DNA from: Desulfomicrobium sp. ZS1
Lineage (GTDB): Bacteria; Desulfobacterota; Desulfovibrionia; Desulfovibrionales; Desulfomicrobiaceae
Reading direction: 5' to 3'
Length of the DNA: 64,000 nt
Assembly (NCBI RefSeq): GCF_024204645.1
Contig: NZ_CP100351.1
Location: forward strand, 3,250,001 to 3,314,000
Shown: in pieces, positions 52,794 through 61,110 of the stretch
Numbering within the stretch: position 1 is the first letter of the stretch
Layout: every line of letters begins with the position of its first letter
Notes under the pieces: generated by a model
The model's database searches: none
Told to the model about the DNA's origin: nothing
The model's input: only the letters and a program-made list of their open reading frames with translations
Position numbers and translations under genes: made by a program

Positions 52794-55232
52794 TCAGGCG
52801 GCCTGGCGATCGTACAGGGCGTGTTCGAGTTCGGTGATGGCTTTGGAATAGGCTTCGTTGCTCCCGAAGATGCCGCGTCGGATGTGGGTTTTGCTGCCCA
52901 GTTCCGAGAAAGGCGGAAGTTCGAGGGTGGCGGGGTCTTCGAGGTCGGCGATGCCGTGGTCGGCATATTTCTCCAGCAGGGCTTCGAGGACCGCGCGGGC
53001 CTGGTCTCCGTATTTGGCGAAGTAGTTGCGCTTTTTCACCTTCTCCGCCCGCTCTTTGCGGGTAAGTGGCCTGGCGTCAAAGGCTACATGAGCGACAAGG
53101 TCGAAAACATCCAGCTCTTCACCATTCGGCACGGCCTGAGAGAGAATAGAAAGCGGGATACCGTGCTCTTTGAGTTCGTCGATAACAGCCTGCTTGCGTT
53201 CGGCTTCATTCCAACGAAGGAGGAAATCGTCAAGGCTGGAGAACTGCTGACGAAGGGCCTTTTGAATGTCGCCCTTCAGGTAGACGCGATAGTCCTCGGT
53301 GATGAGCTTGCCGTGCTCGTCGAGGTAGCTGGCGCGCTCGACGCCAGGGCCAACGGCGACATCGTCGAGGACATAGCGGACGCGGCCGCCGGTGGTGCCT
53401 CCGCCCGTGTCTTCACCTTCGTCACCATCCCCCTCTACTTCGCCCTCAGAGCCTCCAGGGCCATAGGGCGACGGATTTTCACGAGCCGCGCCGCTCCCGG
53501 TATTATCGTCATCTGGCGGAACGATGGGTTCATCGGTCTTTGGCTCGTAAATCATGACGGGCTCGCCATCGAAGTTCTTGTCCTGAAAGAGACGGGTGGC
53601 GCCTTTGAAATCCATGATGGTGAAGAAGAGCTTGCCGTAATCCTCACGAATGCGGGTCCCGCGCCCGATAATCTGCTTGAACTGGGTCATTGACTCGATG
53701 TTTTGATCGAGGACAATGAGCTTGCAGGTCTTGGCATCGACGCCGGTGGCGAGAAGCTTCGAGGTGGTGGCGATAACGGGGAAAGGTTCGTCATTGTCGA
53801 TGAAGTAGGAGAGCTGGGCCTTACCCTCGGTATCGTCGCCGGTGATGCGGACAACGTAGCGGCGGTTGCTGGCTGCTTCGGGAATGAGCTTCACCAACTC
53901 CTGGCGCATCCGCTCAGCATGCGGCTGATCATCGCAGAAGACAATGGTCTTCGACATGGGGTCGGTGGCCTGGAGGTACTCCCACACGCGGCGGGCGACG
54001 AACTCGGTGCGCTGCGTGAGGATGAGGTTCCGGTCGTAGTCCTTGGTGTTGTATTGCCGCTGCTCGACGAAGAGGCCGTGCTTGTCTTTTTTGCCTTTCT
54101 CCGGCGTGTAGCCGAGCGCATCGACATCGGTGACGACGCGAATGACTTTGTAGGGCGCGAGAAAACCGTCGGCGATGCCTTGCCGAAGGGAGTAGGTATA
54201 GAGCGGCTTGCCGAAATAGTGCTCGTTGGAAACGTCTTTGGTCTCCGTGGGCGTGGCGGTGAGTCCGATGTGGGTCGCGGAAGTGAAATAGTCGAGGATT
54301 TCCCGCCAAGCGGAATCTTCATCGGCGCTGCCGCGATGGCACTCGTCGATGACCACCAAGTCGAAGAAATCGGCGGGGAACTGCTTGTAAATTTGCTTCC
54401 ATTCCTCCTTTCCGGTCACGGCTTGATACAGGCAGAGATAGATCTCATAGTTCTTCTTCACTTCGCGGTTGGTGATCTTGTGCATGTTCTCGCCGAATGG
54501 GGCGAAGTCCTGCTGGATAGTCTGATCCACAAGGATGTTGCGGTCAGCGAGGAAGAGGATGCGTTTTTTGGTCTTCGACTTCCAGAGCCGCCAGATGATT
54601 TGAAATGCGGTGTAGGTCTTGCCGGTGCCCGTCGCCATGACGAGTAGGATGCGCTGAATGCCCTGAGCGATTGCCTGGACGGTGCGATTGATGGCGACCT
54701 TCTGGTAGTAATGCGCCTCTTTGTCGGTGGAGTCGGTGTGGTAGGGCTGGGCGATGAGGCTCAGCTCCTCAGGTTTGGTGAGCTTCTTCCACTGCTGGTA
54801 GATGGCCCACAGCTCGTCATGGGTGGGAAAATGGTCGAGGTCCACTTCCCAAGAAATCGGCTGAGTGATGCCGGTGCGGTCATGGATGAGAAAACCGTCG
54901 CCATTGGAGCTGATGGCAAATGGAGCATCAAGCATCTCAGCATAAGCAAGGGCCTGCTGTAATCCGTGGCCAATCTCGTAGATGCTCCGCTTGGCCTCCA
55001 AGACGGCGAGAGGGAGATTCGGCAGACCGTAGAGAACATAATCGGCACGCTTCGGGCCGCCTGTGGCGTTAGGGTTTGCAATGCGTGTGGCGATCTGGCC
55101 GCGAACAATGACGCGCCCTTTCGTCAATTTCACCTCTTCACGAAACTGATGCTGCTGCCAGCCCGCAGCCTGAATGGCCGGGGTAATAAACTTGGTGCAG
55201 ATGTCGCGCTCGCTGAGGTCTTTTTTGTTCAT
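52794..55232 (-). CDS. hsdR: Type I restriction enzyme endonuclease/translocase HsdR
   Basis: 812 residues, the shorter EcoEI-type HsdR. N-terminal nuclease with Asp64 and Glu79-x-Lys81 (LEAKR). Superfamily 2 helicase motifs follow: ATGTGKT (200-206), DECHRGS, TATPTE and IGRGTRIRE. An acidic Gly-rich linker (GGSEGEVEGDGDEGEDTGGG) joins an EcoEI_R_C-type domain (FSSLDDFLLRWNEAER). It is the first large gene of the operon; a small ORF overlaps its start. Confidence 0.95.
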   Translation of the reverse strand: MNKKDLSERDICTKFITPAIQAAGWQQHQFREEVKLTKGRVIVRGQIATRIANPNATGGPKRADYVLYGLPNLPLAVLEAKRSIYEIGHGLQQALAYAEMLDAPFAISSNGDGFLIHDRTGITQPISWEVDLDHFPTHDELWAIYQQWKKLTKPEELSLIAQPYHTDSTDKEAHYYQKVAINRTVQAIAQGIQRILLVMATGTGKTYTAFQIIWRLWKSKTKKRILFLADRNILVDQTIQQDFAPFGENMHKITNREVKKNYEIYLCLYQAVTGKEEWKQIYKQFPADFFDLVVIDECHRGSADEDSAWREILDYFTSATHIGLTATPTETKDVSNEHYFGKPLYTYSLRQGIADGFLAPYKVIRVVTDVDALGYTPEKGKKDKHGLFVEQRQYNTKDYDRNLILTQRTEFVARRVWEYLQATDPMSKTIVFCDDQPHAERMRQELVKLIPEAASNRRYVVRITGDDTEGKAQLSYFIDNDEPFPVIATTSKLLATGVDAKTCKLIVLDQNIESMTQFKQIIGRGTRIREDYGKLFFTIMDFKGATRLFQDKNFDGEPVMIYEPKTDEPIVPPDDDNTGSGAARENPSPYGPGGSEGEVEGDGDEGEDTGGGTTGGRVRYVLDDVAVGPGVERASYLDEHGKLITEDYRVYLKGDIQKALRQQFSSLDDFLLRWNEAERKQAVIDELKEHGIPLSILSQAVPNGEELDVFDLVAHVAFDARPLTRKERAEKVKKRNYFAKYGDQARAVLEALLEKYADHGIADLEDPATLELPPFSELGSKTHIRRGIFGSNEAYSKAITELEHALYDRQAA

Positions 55233-55438
55233 GCGGCGAGGGGGAGTTCGGGCTTGTGGAGCATGGACGCCCTGAAAGAGGTGAGCGGCTTGCCGTTGCC
55301 GGTGGTGAAGAAGAGTTCCTCAAATAACTCCGAACAATCTACCTGCACTTTGAGCAGCGCCTCCAGACTGAACATGACCGCTCGATGGTTCACAGCGAAA
55401 ACGGATTGTCGTGGAGTGCTCAGTGCGCGGATGCTCAT
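55229..55438 (-). CDS. Small ORF at the head of the hsd operon
   Basis: 69 residues ending in a stop that overlaps the hsdR ATG (ATGA). The composition is not random-like: FSLEALLKVQVDCSELFEELFFTTGNGKPLTSF is an even amphipathic stretch. No known domain was recognised. A weak AGGA lies about 10 bases upstream of the ATG. If real it is translationally coupled to hsdR. It could equally be a leader peptide or the end of an older truncated gene. Confidence 0.4.
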   Translation of the reverse strand: MSIRALSTPRQSVFAVNHRAVMFSLEALLKVQVDCSELFEELFFTTGNGKPLTSFRASMLHKPELPLAA

Positions 55439-55741
55439 GGCGCGAATTTTCCTGTTCGGATTTGATTCTGAAAATTGATGTGTTGCTAACTTTTTCGTTC
55501 AGTCAAGACAAGGGGCTTTTATTTTCGGGCGGTTGCCATGCGACCTGTAGGTATCCAAGCGCCTCGCCTTGCCGTACGAACAGTTGTTCCTCATGTCGTT
55601 AATAAAGGGCGAGATATTCATCGGCAGATTCAGGATGCGCTCAAATGAAATAGCCTAATGGACGAACCGACGGTACTCCTTCGATCGTTATCTAAGACTC
55701 TTCGTAAGTTAACTTTGCAGTTGTCGTTTCCATCCGCTCCC
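55439..55741. other. Gap upstream of the hsd operon, no gene seen
   Basis: 303 bases between the small ORF and the ORF6N gene, both leftward. It must hold the hsd promoter. No hairpin, terminator or conserved ORF was recognised. Confidence 0.5.
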
Positions 55742-56617
55742 TCATATCCCCGCCTTCCTCAACATCTCCATGACCTGCATCTGCATCTTTGAAAACGCGA
55801 ACCACTTCTTGCCCAAGTCTTTGAGCGATGCGCCAATGTGGTAGATATCGTCGTCGATGATCAGAAATCGGTCGTGGGCGAGTTTGAATTCTTTCACCTC
55901 GATGGTCGGGTATTGCGCGTTGAATTTGGCGATGTCCTGGGCGAGTTGGCGGCTGATGGTTTTGGTCAGCAGCATGCCCACCCCCGCGTTGCGCTTGGCG
56001 AGCAACAGCAACACGCTTTCGTCCACATAGTTGTCGATCAGGATAATCCGGCGGCGGGCGGAACGGATCAGGTCGCAGACAAACGCGTAGGCATCAAAAA
56101 CCTGGCCATCGAAGAAAATGCCTTGCTTGGGTTTAATGCTTTTGTCTTCCAAAGCCTTAAAAACCTGCTCGAACCGTTCGTCTGTCTTGAGTTCATCGGC
56201 GATCTGGCGTTTTTCGATATGGTCGAGGCGGTGAAAGATATCAGCGTTGTGTGCCAGAAACTGCCGCATTTTGACGAAAGCCCTCATAATCTCGATATGA
56301 ACTTCGATCGCTCGCGTACTCGTCAACACGGAAGAAAGCGAAGAGACTCCTTGCTCGGTAAAGGCCAAGGGCATCGCTCCACCCAACTGCTTGCGGGAAG
56401 GTATCACAGATTGTGATACCAAGACCGATATCTCATCCTCCGTCAGCTCGAACATGAAGTCGCCCGGAAATCTGGCACGATTTCTTTTCACAGCCTGCTT
56501 GAGAGCACGAGTTTCCACTCCATACAAAATGGCTAAATCGCGATCCAACATGACCTGTACTTCACGCATGGTAAGTATACGCTGCTCAATTTTAGAAGGG
56601 TGTACCAAATCACTCAT
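55742..56617 (-). CDS. ORF6N-domain protein with PLD-like C-terminus
   Basis: 291 residues. The N-terminus (about 1-95) is an ORF6N domain: VMLDRDLAILYGVETRALKQAVKRN then RFPGDFMFELTEDE, common in phage and island DNA-binding proteins. The C-terminal half (about 175-270) has ARRRIILIDNYVDESVLLLLAKR and a single HDRFLIID, a phospholipase-D-like half-site as in some nucleases. Start could be 56632; 56617 gives the family N-terminus MSDLVHPSKIEQ. Its role in the island is unknown. Confidence 0.8.
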   Translation of the reverse strand: MSDLVHPSKIEQRILTMREVQVMLDRDLAILYGVETRALKQAVKRNRARFPGDFMFELTEDEISVLVSQSVIPSRKQLGGAMPLAFTEQGVSSLSSVLTSTRAIEVHIEIMRAFVKMRQFLAHNADIFHRLDHIEKRQIADELKTDERFEQVFKALEDKSIKPKQGIFFDGQVFDAYAFVCDLIRSARRRIILIDNYVDESVLLLLAKRNAGVGMLLTKTISRQLAQDIAKFNAQYPTIEVKEFKLAHDRFLIIDDDIYHIGASLKDLGKKWFAFSKMQMQVMEMLRKAGI

Positions 56618-56751
56618 TCTATACCATTCCATTATTTTCGGCTGAAAAATGCGTCTCTAGTGACATTTTACACACAACCACGCTCGGCGAATACTTCAAA
56701 CTGGCGAATCGATTACAAACCGTGACTATACGTCCCGATTTTGGTTTGAAC

Positions 56752-56994
56752 TCATACCCCCCAAAAAACCTCAGCAATCAAGGCATCCGGCTTGGCCTCT
56801 TCCCACAACTGCACTTCAAACTCAGCCTTGAGCTAAGTGAACAGTCCCTTGAAATAGAAATCGCCTTCTTCGCCCGACAAGCCTACATTGCGGAGCGGTG
56901 TGGGTACGAAGTTGAATTCGCACACTCGTTCGATGGGAGCGGCGTCACAGAATCCCTCCACATCTTAGTAGTCACCGTCAGGGTTGCGCCGGTT
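56752..56994 (-). pseudogene. Decayed C-terminal relic of a second HsdM
   Basis: One minus-strand frame carries an HsdM C-terminus with two in-frame stops (TAA at 56965-56967 and TAG at 56833-56835). It reads RNPDGDY, stop, DVEGFCDAAPIERV, then FVPTPLRNVGLSGEEGDF, then GLFT, stop, LKAEFEVQLWEEAKPDALI and a final TGA. The pattern matches the typical HsdM ending (GYEDVPGFCKAATLEEV, then VLTPGRYVG, then the EE-rich and LTAEL..QF.E helix), residue for residue in many places. Upstream sequence no longer shows homology. The nearby intact hsdM is a different subtype. Confidence 0.65.
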
Positions 56995-57247
56995 GCAATC
57001 GGTGCTGCGAAAATGGCTAATTCTTTGGCGGTCCACCGGCCCTGCCTGGCGTATCGCTCCCGACAGTAACTTCCGCACTTTTCGTCTCCCCGTAGCGCAG
57101 GGCGGCAGGTTTCGCAATCCGCAGTAATTATAAGAGAAATAGTACGTAAGTTGTGCAAGACACGGCTTTGCAATGAACTGCTCGGCTTTTCCTGAGCCAT
57201 CTGAAAGTTAGGACTGGCGCGGCCGATCCGGCCCGTACTCGTTCACT
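56995..57247. other. Spacer past the hsdM relic, no gene supported
   Basis: About 250 bases between the relic and the AAA gene. ORFs on both strands here have no ribosome site and no conserved pattern. It may hold further decayed remains of the second restriction locus but nothing could be aligned. Confidence 0.4.
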
Positions 57248-58681
57248 TTACCCCGCCGCGACCTCCGATTGCCCAAGCCAATAGCAGGCCAGGGGCGCGG
57301 GGATCTTGAGGACGCTCACTCCATTGTCCCGACCAAGAGACAATACACCGAAATCCGCTCCATCGCGGGTGATGGCGTACCCCCGCTTCACGCCACGCTG
57401 CTCGCAAAACTGTGTCAATCCTCGCAGATCTCCAGCGCTCACGCGGGCGCCACGGTATTTGACTTCGAATGGCACCAGACGACCGCCGATATCGGCCACG
57501 ATGTCCACTTCCAAATCCTTTTTCCCCCGCCAATACGAAAAGGCGATGCTTTGCTGGTAATACCTGCTGAAGACGTGCTTAAAAAAAGCAGTCTCCACCA
57601 CGTGTCCGAGCTGAGTCGAGTCTTCCAGCATTTCCTTGCCACGCAGCATGACTGCCGGGGCAATGGCCGGGTCGGCAAGATAGATCTTGGATTTTCCACG
57701 CAACACTTCCTTGCCGTATCCGAAAGGCCGCAATCGATACACCAGATGGGTGGCTTCGAGGAGGTCAATGAAGCTGTTCACCGTCGGCTTTTTCACTTCC
57801 AGGGCACTGCACAGGGCTTGAACGTCCAGCAACCCGCCGTCGTGCAGACAGAGATAGAGAAACGTCTGCTCCAATTCGAGAACACGGCGCACGCCGAAAA
57901 GGGCGGTCATGTCCCGCTTGAGCACCTTGTCCACAATGTCTTCCCGCAAAAGCTTCTGGGCCAGGACGATGTTGGGAATGAGCGCGCTCTGCGGAAACCC
58001 GCCGCGCAGCAGGTACTCATGAAAGCGGGCTGTCAGCGGACGGGCATCCTCCGCGACCTGGCCAAACCACTCTTCAGGGCGGTCAAAAAGCACGGCCAGA
58101 GACGACAACTCCGGAAGATTATCGACGGATTCCCCCCGCAGCTGCAGATATTCATAAAACGACAGCGTCGCCAGACGCACCGTCTGCCAGCGGCCCACCC
58201 CTGACTCCACTGACTCGGAAAGCAGCGGCGTGGCCGAGCCTGTCACCGCGATTCGACGCTTTTTCTGAAAATCCACTTGATGCTTGAGCCAGACCTGCCA
58301 ATCCTTGGCCGACTGTATTTCATCCAGAAACAGATATACCTCGCCCCCGGACCGCGTCTCAAAATCACGCCACAGGTCGAGGAGCGCATCCAGCCCGATC
58401 AGTTTGAGCAGAGGATGGTCGAAGGTCGCATACAAAATGTTCGTGGCAGGAACTCCCTGGTCAAGAAGGTCCTCGATGGCCTGGAGAAAAAGCGTGGTCT
58501 TGCCTGTCTGCCGGGCCCCGGACAGCAGGAGGGCTCGCCCGCCGGGAGGCGCGTCAAGCCAGGAGCGGATATCCCTGTAAACAGCCCGCCGCCACGAAGG
58601 AAGCCCTTGAACACGACTCCCAGACCACCATGGATTGTACCTGCGCAAAACAGCGATGAGATCAGAAGTGGTTGCTATCAT
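57248..58681 (-). CDS. AAA-family ATPase with DUF4143 domain
   Basis: 477 residues. N-terminal AAA_14 domain: Walker A GARQTGKTT (55-63) and Walker B VYLFLDEIQ (115-123). The C-terminal DUF4143 part ends with a nuclease-like fold segment: LEVDIVADIGGRLVPFEVKYRG has the D-x-E-x-K order of PD-(D/E)xK enzymes. The ATG at 58681 follows GGGAG. These proteins are frequent in accessory regions; function unknown. The palindrome AAAGTATACTTT at 58713-58724 lies just upstream. Confidence 0.85.
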   Translation of the reverse strand: MIATTSDLIAVLRRYNPWWSGSRVQGLPSWRRAVYRDIRSWLDAPPGGRALLLSGARQTGKTTLFLQAIEDLLDQGVPATNILYATFDHPLLKLIGLDALLDLWRDFETRSGGEVYLFLDEIQSAKDWQVWLKHQVDFQKKRRIAVTGSATPLLSESVESGVGRWQTVRLATLSFYEYLQLRGESVDNLPELSSLAVLFDRPEEWFGQVAEDARPLTARFHEYLLRGGFPQSALIPNIVLAQKLLREDIVDKVLKRDMTALFGVRRVLELEQTFLYLCLHDGGLLDVQALCSALEVKKPTVNSFIDLLEATHLVYRLRPFGYGKEVLRGKSKIYLADPAIAPAVMLRGKEMLEDSTQLGHVVETAFFKHVFSRYYQQSIAFSYWRGKKDLEVDIVADIGGRLVPFEVKYRGARVSAGDLRGLTQFCEQRGVKRGYAITRDGADFGVLSLGRDNGVSVLKIPAPLACYWLGQSEVAAG

Positions 58682-58990
58682 GGGCAATACTCCCTAAATG
58701 ATTATTTTAGGCAAAGTATACTTTTCTTAAATAGCAATCTCAAGGATTATTCTTTGAAGTTGGGGATCGTAAATGTCAGCCGGTGACGACGAAGATCCTC
58801 CGCGCACAACGCCCCTCCGAAACATTTCTGTTCCTGGTTTGACGCTTTTGCCAGCGGGCGTCATTTACGCTTCAGGCGAAGAAATGGTTGCCGACAAAGC
58901 CGGTATGTCCGTATGATAGTCTGCATGAGAAAAAGGCAAAGCCTTGACGCGACGACCGCACTCTTCATTCCCAAGGCCCAAGGAGAGCCC
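58682..58990. other. Gap upstream of the binding-protein gene, no gene seen
   Basis: 309 bases between the divergent AAA gene and the rightward binding protein. It contains a perfect 12-bp palindrome AAAGTATACTTT at 58713-58724 in an AT-rich patch, possibly a promoter or operator of the AAA gene. An open frame from 58913 is just the upstream extension of the next gene. Confidence 0.5.
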
Positions 58991-59746
58991 GTGCTGAAAC
59001 AAGCACTGCTGTGCCTCGGCTTCCTGCTCCTGTTCATAGGGCCCCAGATCGGCATCGCCGGGACCCTCGACATCTACTACTTTGAATACCCGCCCTATTA
59101 TCACCAGCTTGAGAATGGCCAGGCATCTGGAATCATTGTCGATCTTGCCCGAAAAATCCTGGCTTCGGCCCAGGTCGAAGCCAAATTTCACTTCGTGCCC
59201 GCCAAAAGAATCCTGCACGAAATACAAAGCGACCGTCCGGCAGCCTCGCTGGGCTGGTTCAAAACCCCCGAGCGCCAGCAGTTTGCCAATTTTTCCCTAC
59301 CCATTTATGTGAACCGGCCTGCGGAAGTGTTTCTGCTGCGGGAGAATGAGCACAAATTCCGCCCGTACGATAGCCTTGAAGGGCTGCTGCAAAGCGGACA
59401 ATTCTTTTTAGGGAGAGTGCAAGGACTTTCGGAAGGCCCCCGACTCGATGCGATGCTGGCGAAATACGAACACAAGACGGTGCAGGTCGCGGCGGATACG
59501 GTCCGCCTGCTCAAGATGCTCGAATCCAGGCGCTTCGATTTCATGCTGTTGCCGCCCGAGGAAGTCGATGTCCTCCTGCACGCGGCCCAGACATCCAGGG
59601 ACAAATTCATGCTACGCGCAATGAACGACATCCCGCAGGGCAACCTTCGCCACATCATGTACTCCAAAGCCGTAGGCCAGGACCTTGTCCGCAGGATCGA
59701 CCAGGCCATTCTCACCGAAATCGGCATGCTCCCGGCCGGACAGTAG
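58991..59746 (+). CDS. Periplasmic solute-binding protein, amino-acid ABC type
   Basis: 251 residues. A GTG start at 58991 has AAGGAGA six bases upstream and begins a signal peptide (cleavage near residue 23, GIAG). The mature part has the bacterial extracellular solute-binding family 3 layout: LDIYYFEYPPYY at the start and GQASGIIVDLARKIL, the first ligand-binding helix. No permease or ATPase is near, so it may serve a sensor or an unlinked transporter. Function beyond the fold is not predictable. Confidence 0.75.
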   Translation: MLKQALLCLGFLLLFIGPQIGIAGTLDIYYFEYPPYYHQLENGQASGIIVDLARKILASAQVEAKFHFVPAKRILHEIQSDRPAASLGWFKTPERQQFANFSLPIYVNRPAEVFLLRENEHKFRPYDSLEGLLQSGQFFLGRVQGLSEGPRLDAMLAKYEHKTVQVAADTVRLLKMLESRRFDFMLLPPEEVDVLLHAAQTSRDKFMLRAMNDIPQGNLRHIMYSKAVGQDLVRRIDQAILTEIGMLPAGQ

Positions 59747-59820
59747 CGCCCCGACAGCCTGGCCCGGCCGCGATTTTTTTTGGCGTAATCCAAGACAGCG
59801 TTCATCAAGGGAGGCATCCG

Positions 59821-61074
59821 ATGGTCAAGCTGATCGACGTGAAGATTCTCAAAATTTTTGTGAGCGAGACGGTGCGACACAAAGGCGCGCCCCTCTATGA
59901 CGTCATCGTAAACGAAGCCCGCCAGCGCGGCATGGCCGGGGCTTCCGTTTCCAGAGGGGTCATGGGCTTCGGTGCGAGCAATCTTCTGCATACGGCCAAG
60001 ATCCTGCGCCTGGCCGAGGATCTGCCGGTCATCGTCGAGATCGTGGACACGCCATCGCGCATTACCGATTTTCTGCCCGTGGTCGACGCCCTCGTCGAGG
60101 AAGGAAGCATCGTGGTTCAGGACGGCCAGGCCATTTTCCACCTGCCCATGCGCATCCGCGATGTGATGACCGAGCAGGTCGTTACCGTGGGAACGCAGAC
60201 GCCCCTGGGCGAGGTGGTGGAGTTGCTGTTGCGCAGGGAAGTCAAAGCCGTTCCGGTCATGGAGGCCGGACGCCTCGTGGGCATCATCACCGGCGGAGAT
60301 CTGCTGGCCCGCGCGCGGATGCCGCTGCGACTGGACATGCACGGTCACGTGCCGATCAACCTGCGCCACAAGCACAGCCATTGCACTGAATTTGAAGGCT
60401 TACGAGCGCGCGACATCATGTCGGCACCGGTCACGACCCTGAACATCACGACCACGGTCACCGACGCCCTGAAGATGATGGCGGCCCGAAACATCAAGCG
60501 CCTGCCGGTCACGTCCGAAGACGGGACGCTGATGGGCATCGTCAGCCGCACGGACGTGCTGGCCGCCATCGGACGAACCTCCGCGGTGGCGGCGCATCTC
60601 GACGTTCTGCCCGCCGGGGTGCACGCCTGCGCCCGGGACGTCCTCTACACGAACGTGCCCACCGCCGCGCCGGACGCGCCCTTGGCCGAGGTTCTGAAAC
60701 TCCTCGTCGCATCTGCGCTGCGCCGGGTGGTTATCGTGGACGCGGACAAAACGATTCTGGGCATCATCCACGACTGGAACCTGTTGCAGTGTTTCGTGCG
60801 TCAGAATTCCCCTACGCTGGTGGCCAGACTCCTCCGCATCCTAACCCAGCGCGAGGCCGTTCCTGCATCTCTTGAAGGCACCGCCGAAGAAGTCATGTCC
60901 CGCGAGGTCTTGACCGTCAGTCCGGACGCGACGTTAAGCGAAGTCATCCAAACCCTGATGGACAAAAAGGTCAAACGTCTCGTGGTCGCCGATCAAAAAA
61001 ACCACCTGCTCGGCATGGTTGACCGGGACGTGATCCTGAAAGCGCTGGCCAAGCAGATCTCGCCCGCGCAATAG
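59821..61074 (+). CDS. DUF190-domain protein fused to four CBS domains
   Basis: 417 residues. Residues 1-105 are a DUF190 (PII-like) domain: KIFVSETVRHKGAPLYDVIVNEARQRGMAGASVSRGVMGFG and the DLPVIVEIVD strand. Four CBS domains follow: 111-165, 196-250, 270-323 and 355-410, each with the RDIM/DVM then PVV/VVI pattern. CBS pairs bind adenosine nucleotides and DUF190 proteins resemble PII signal proteins, so this should be a nucleotide sensor (inference). AAGGGAGGC lies seven bases before the ATG. Confidence 0.85.
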   Translation: MVKLIDVKILKIFVSETVRHKGAPLYDVIVNEARQRGMAGASVSRGVMGFGASNLLHTAKILRLAEDLPVIVEIVDTPSRITDFLPVVDALVEEGSIVVQDGQAIFHLPMRIRDVMTEQVVTVGTQTPLGEVVELLLRREVKAVPVMEAGRLVGIITGGDLLARARMPLRLDMHGHVPINLRHKHSHCTEFEGLRARDIMSAPVTTLNITTTVTDALKMMAARNIKRLPVTSEDGTLMGIVSRTDVLAAIGRTSAVAAHLDVLPAGVHACARDVLYTNVPTAAPDAPLAEVLKLLVASALRRVVIVDADKTILGIIHDWNLLQCFVRQNSPTLVARLLRILTQREAVPASLEGTAEEVMSREVLTVSPDATLSEVIQTLMDKKVKRLVVADQKNHLLGMVDRDVILKALAKQISPAQ

Positions 61075-61110
61075 ACTTCGCGCGGTCTTGCGATCTTGCC
61101 TGCACGCCAC

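Noticed and set aside
56722-57069. A 115-residue plus-strand ORF
   Set aside because: It is antisense to the hsdM relic, whose minus-strand frame shows family patterns; the plus ORF has no ribosome site.
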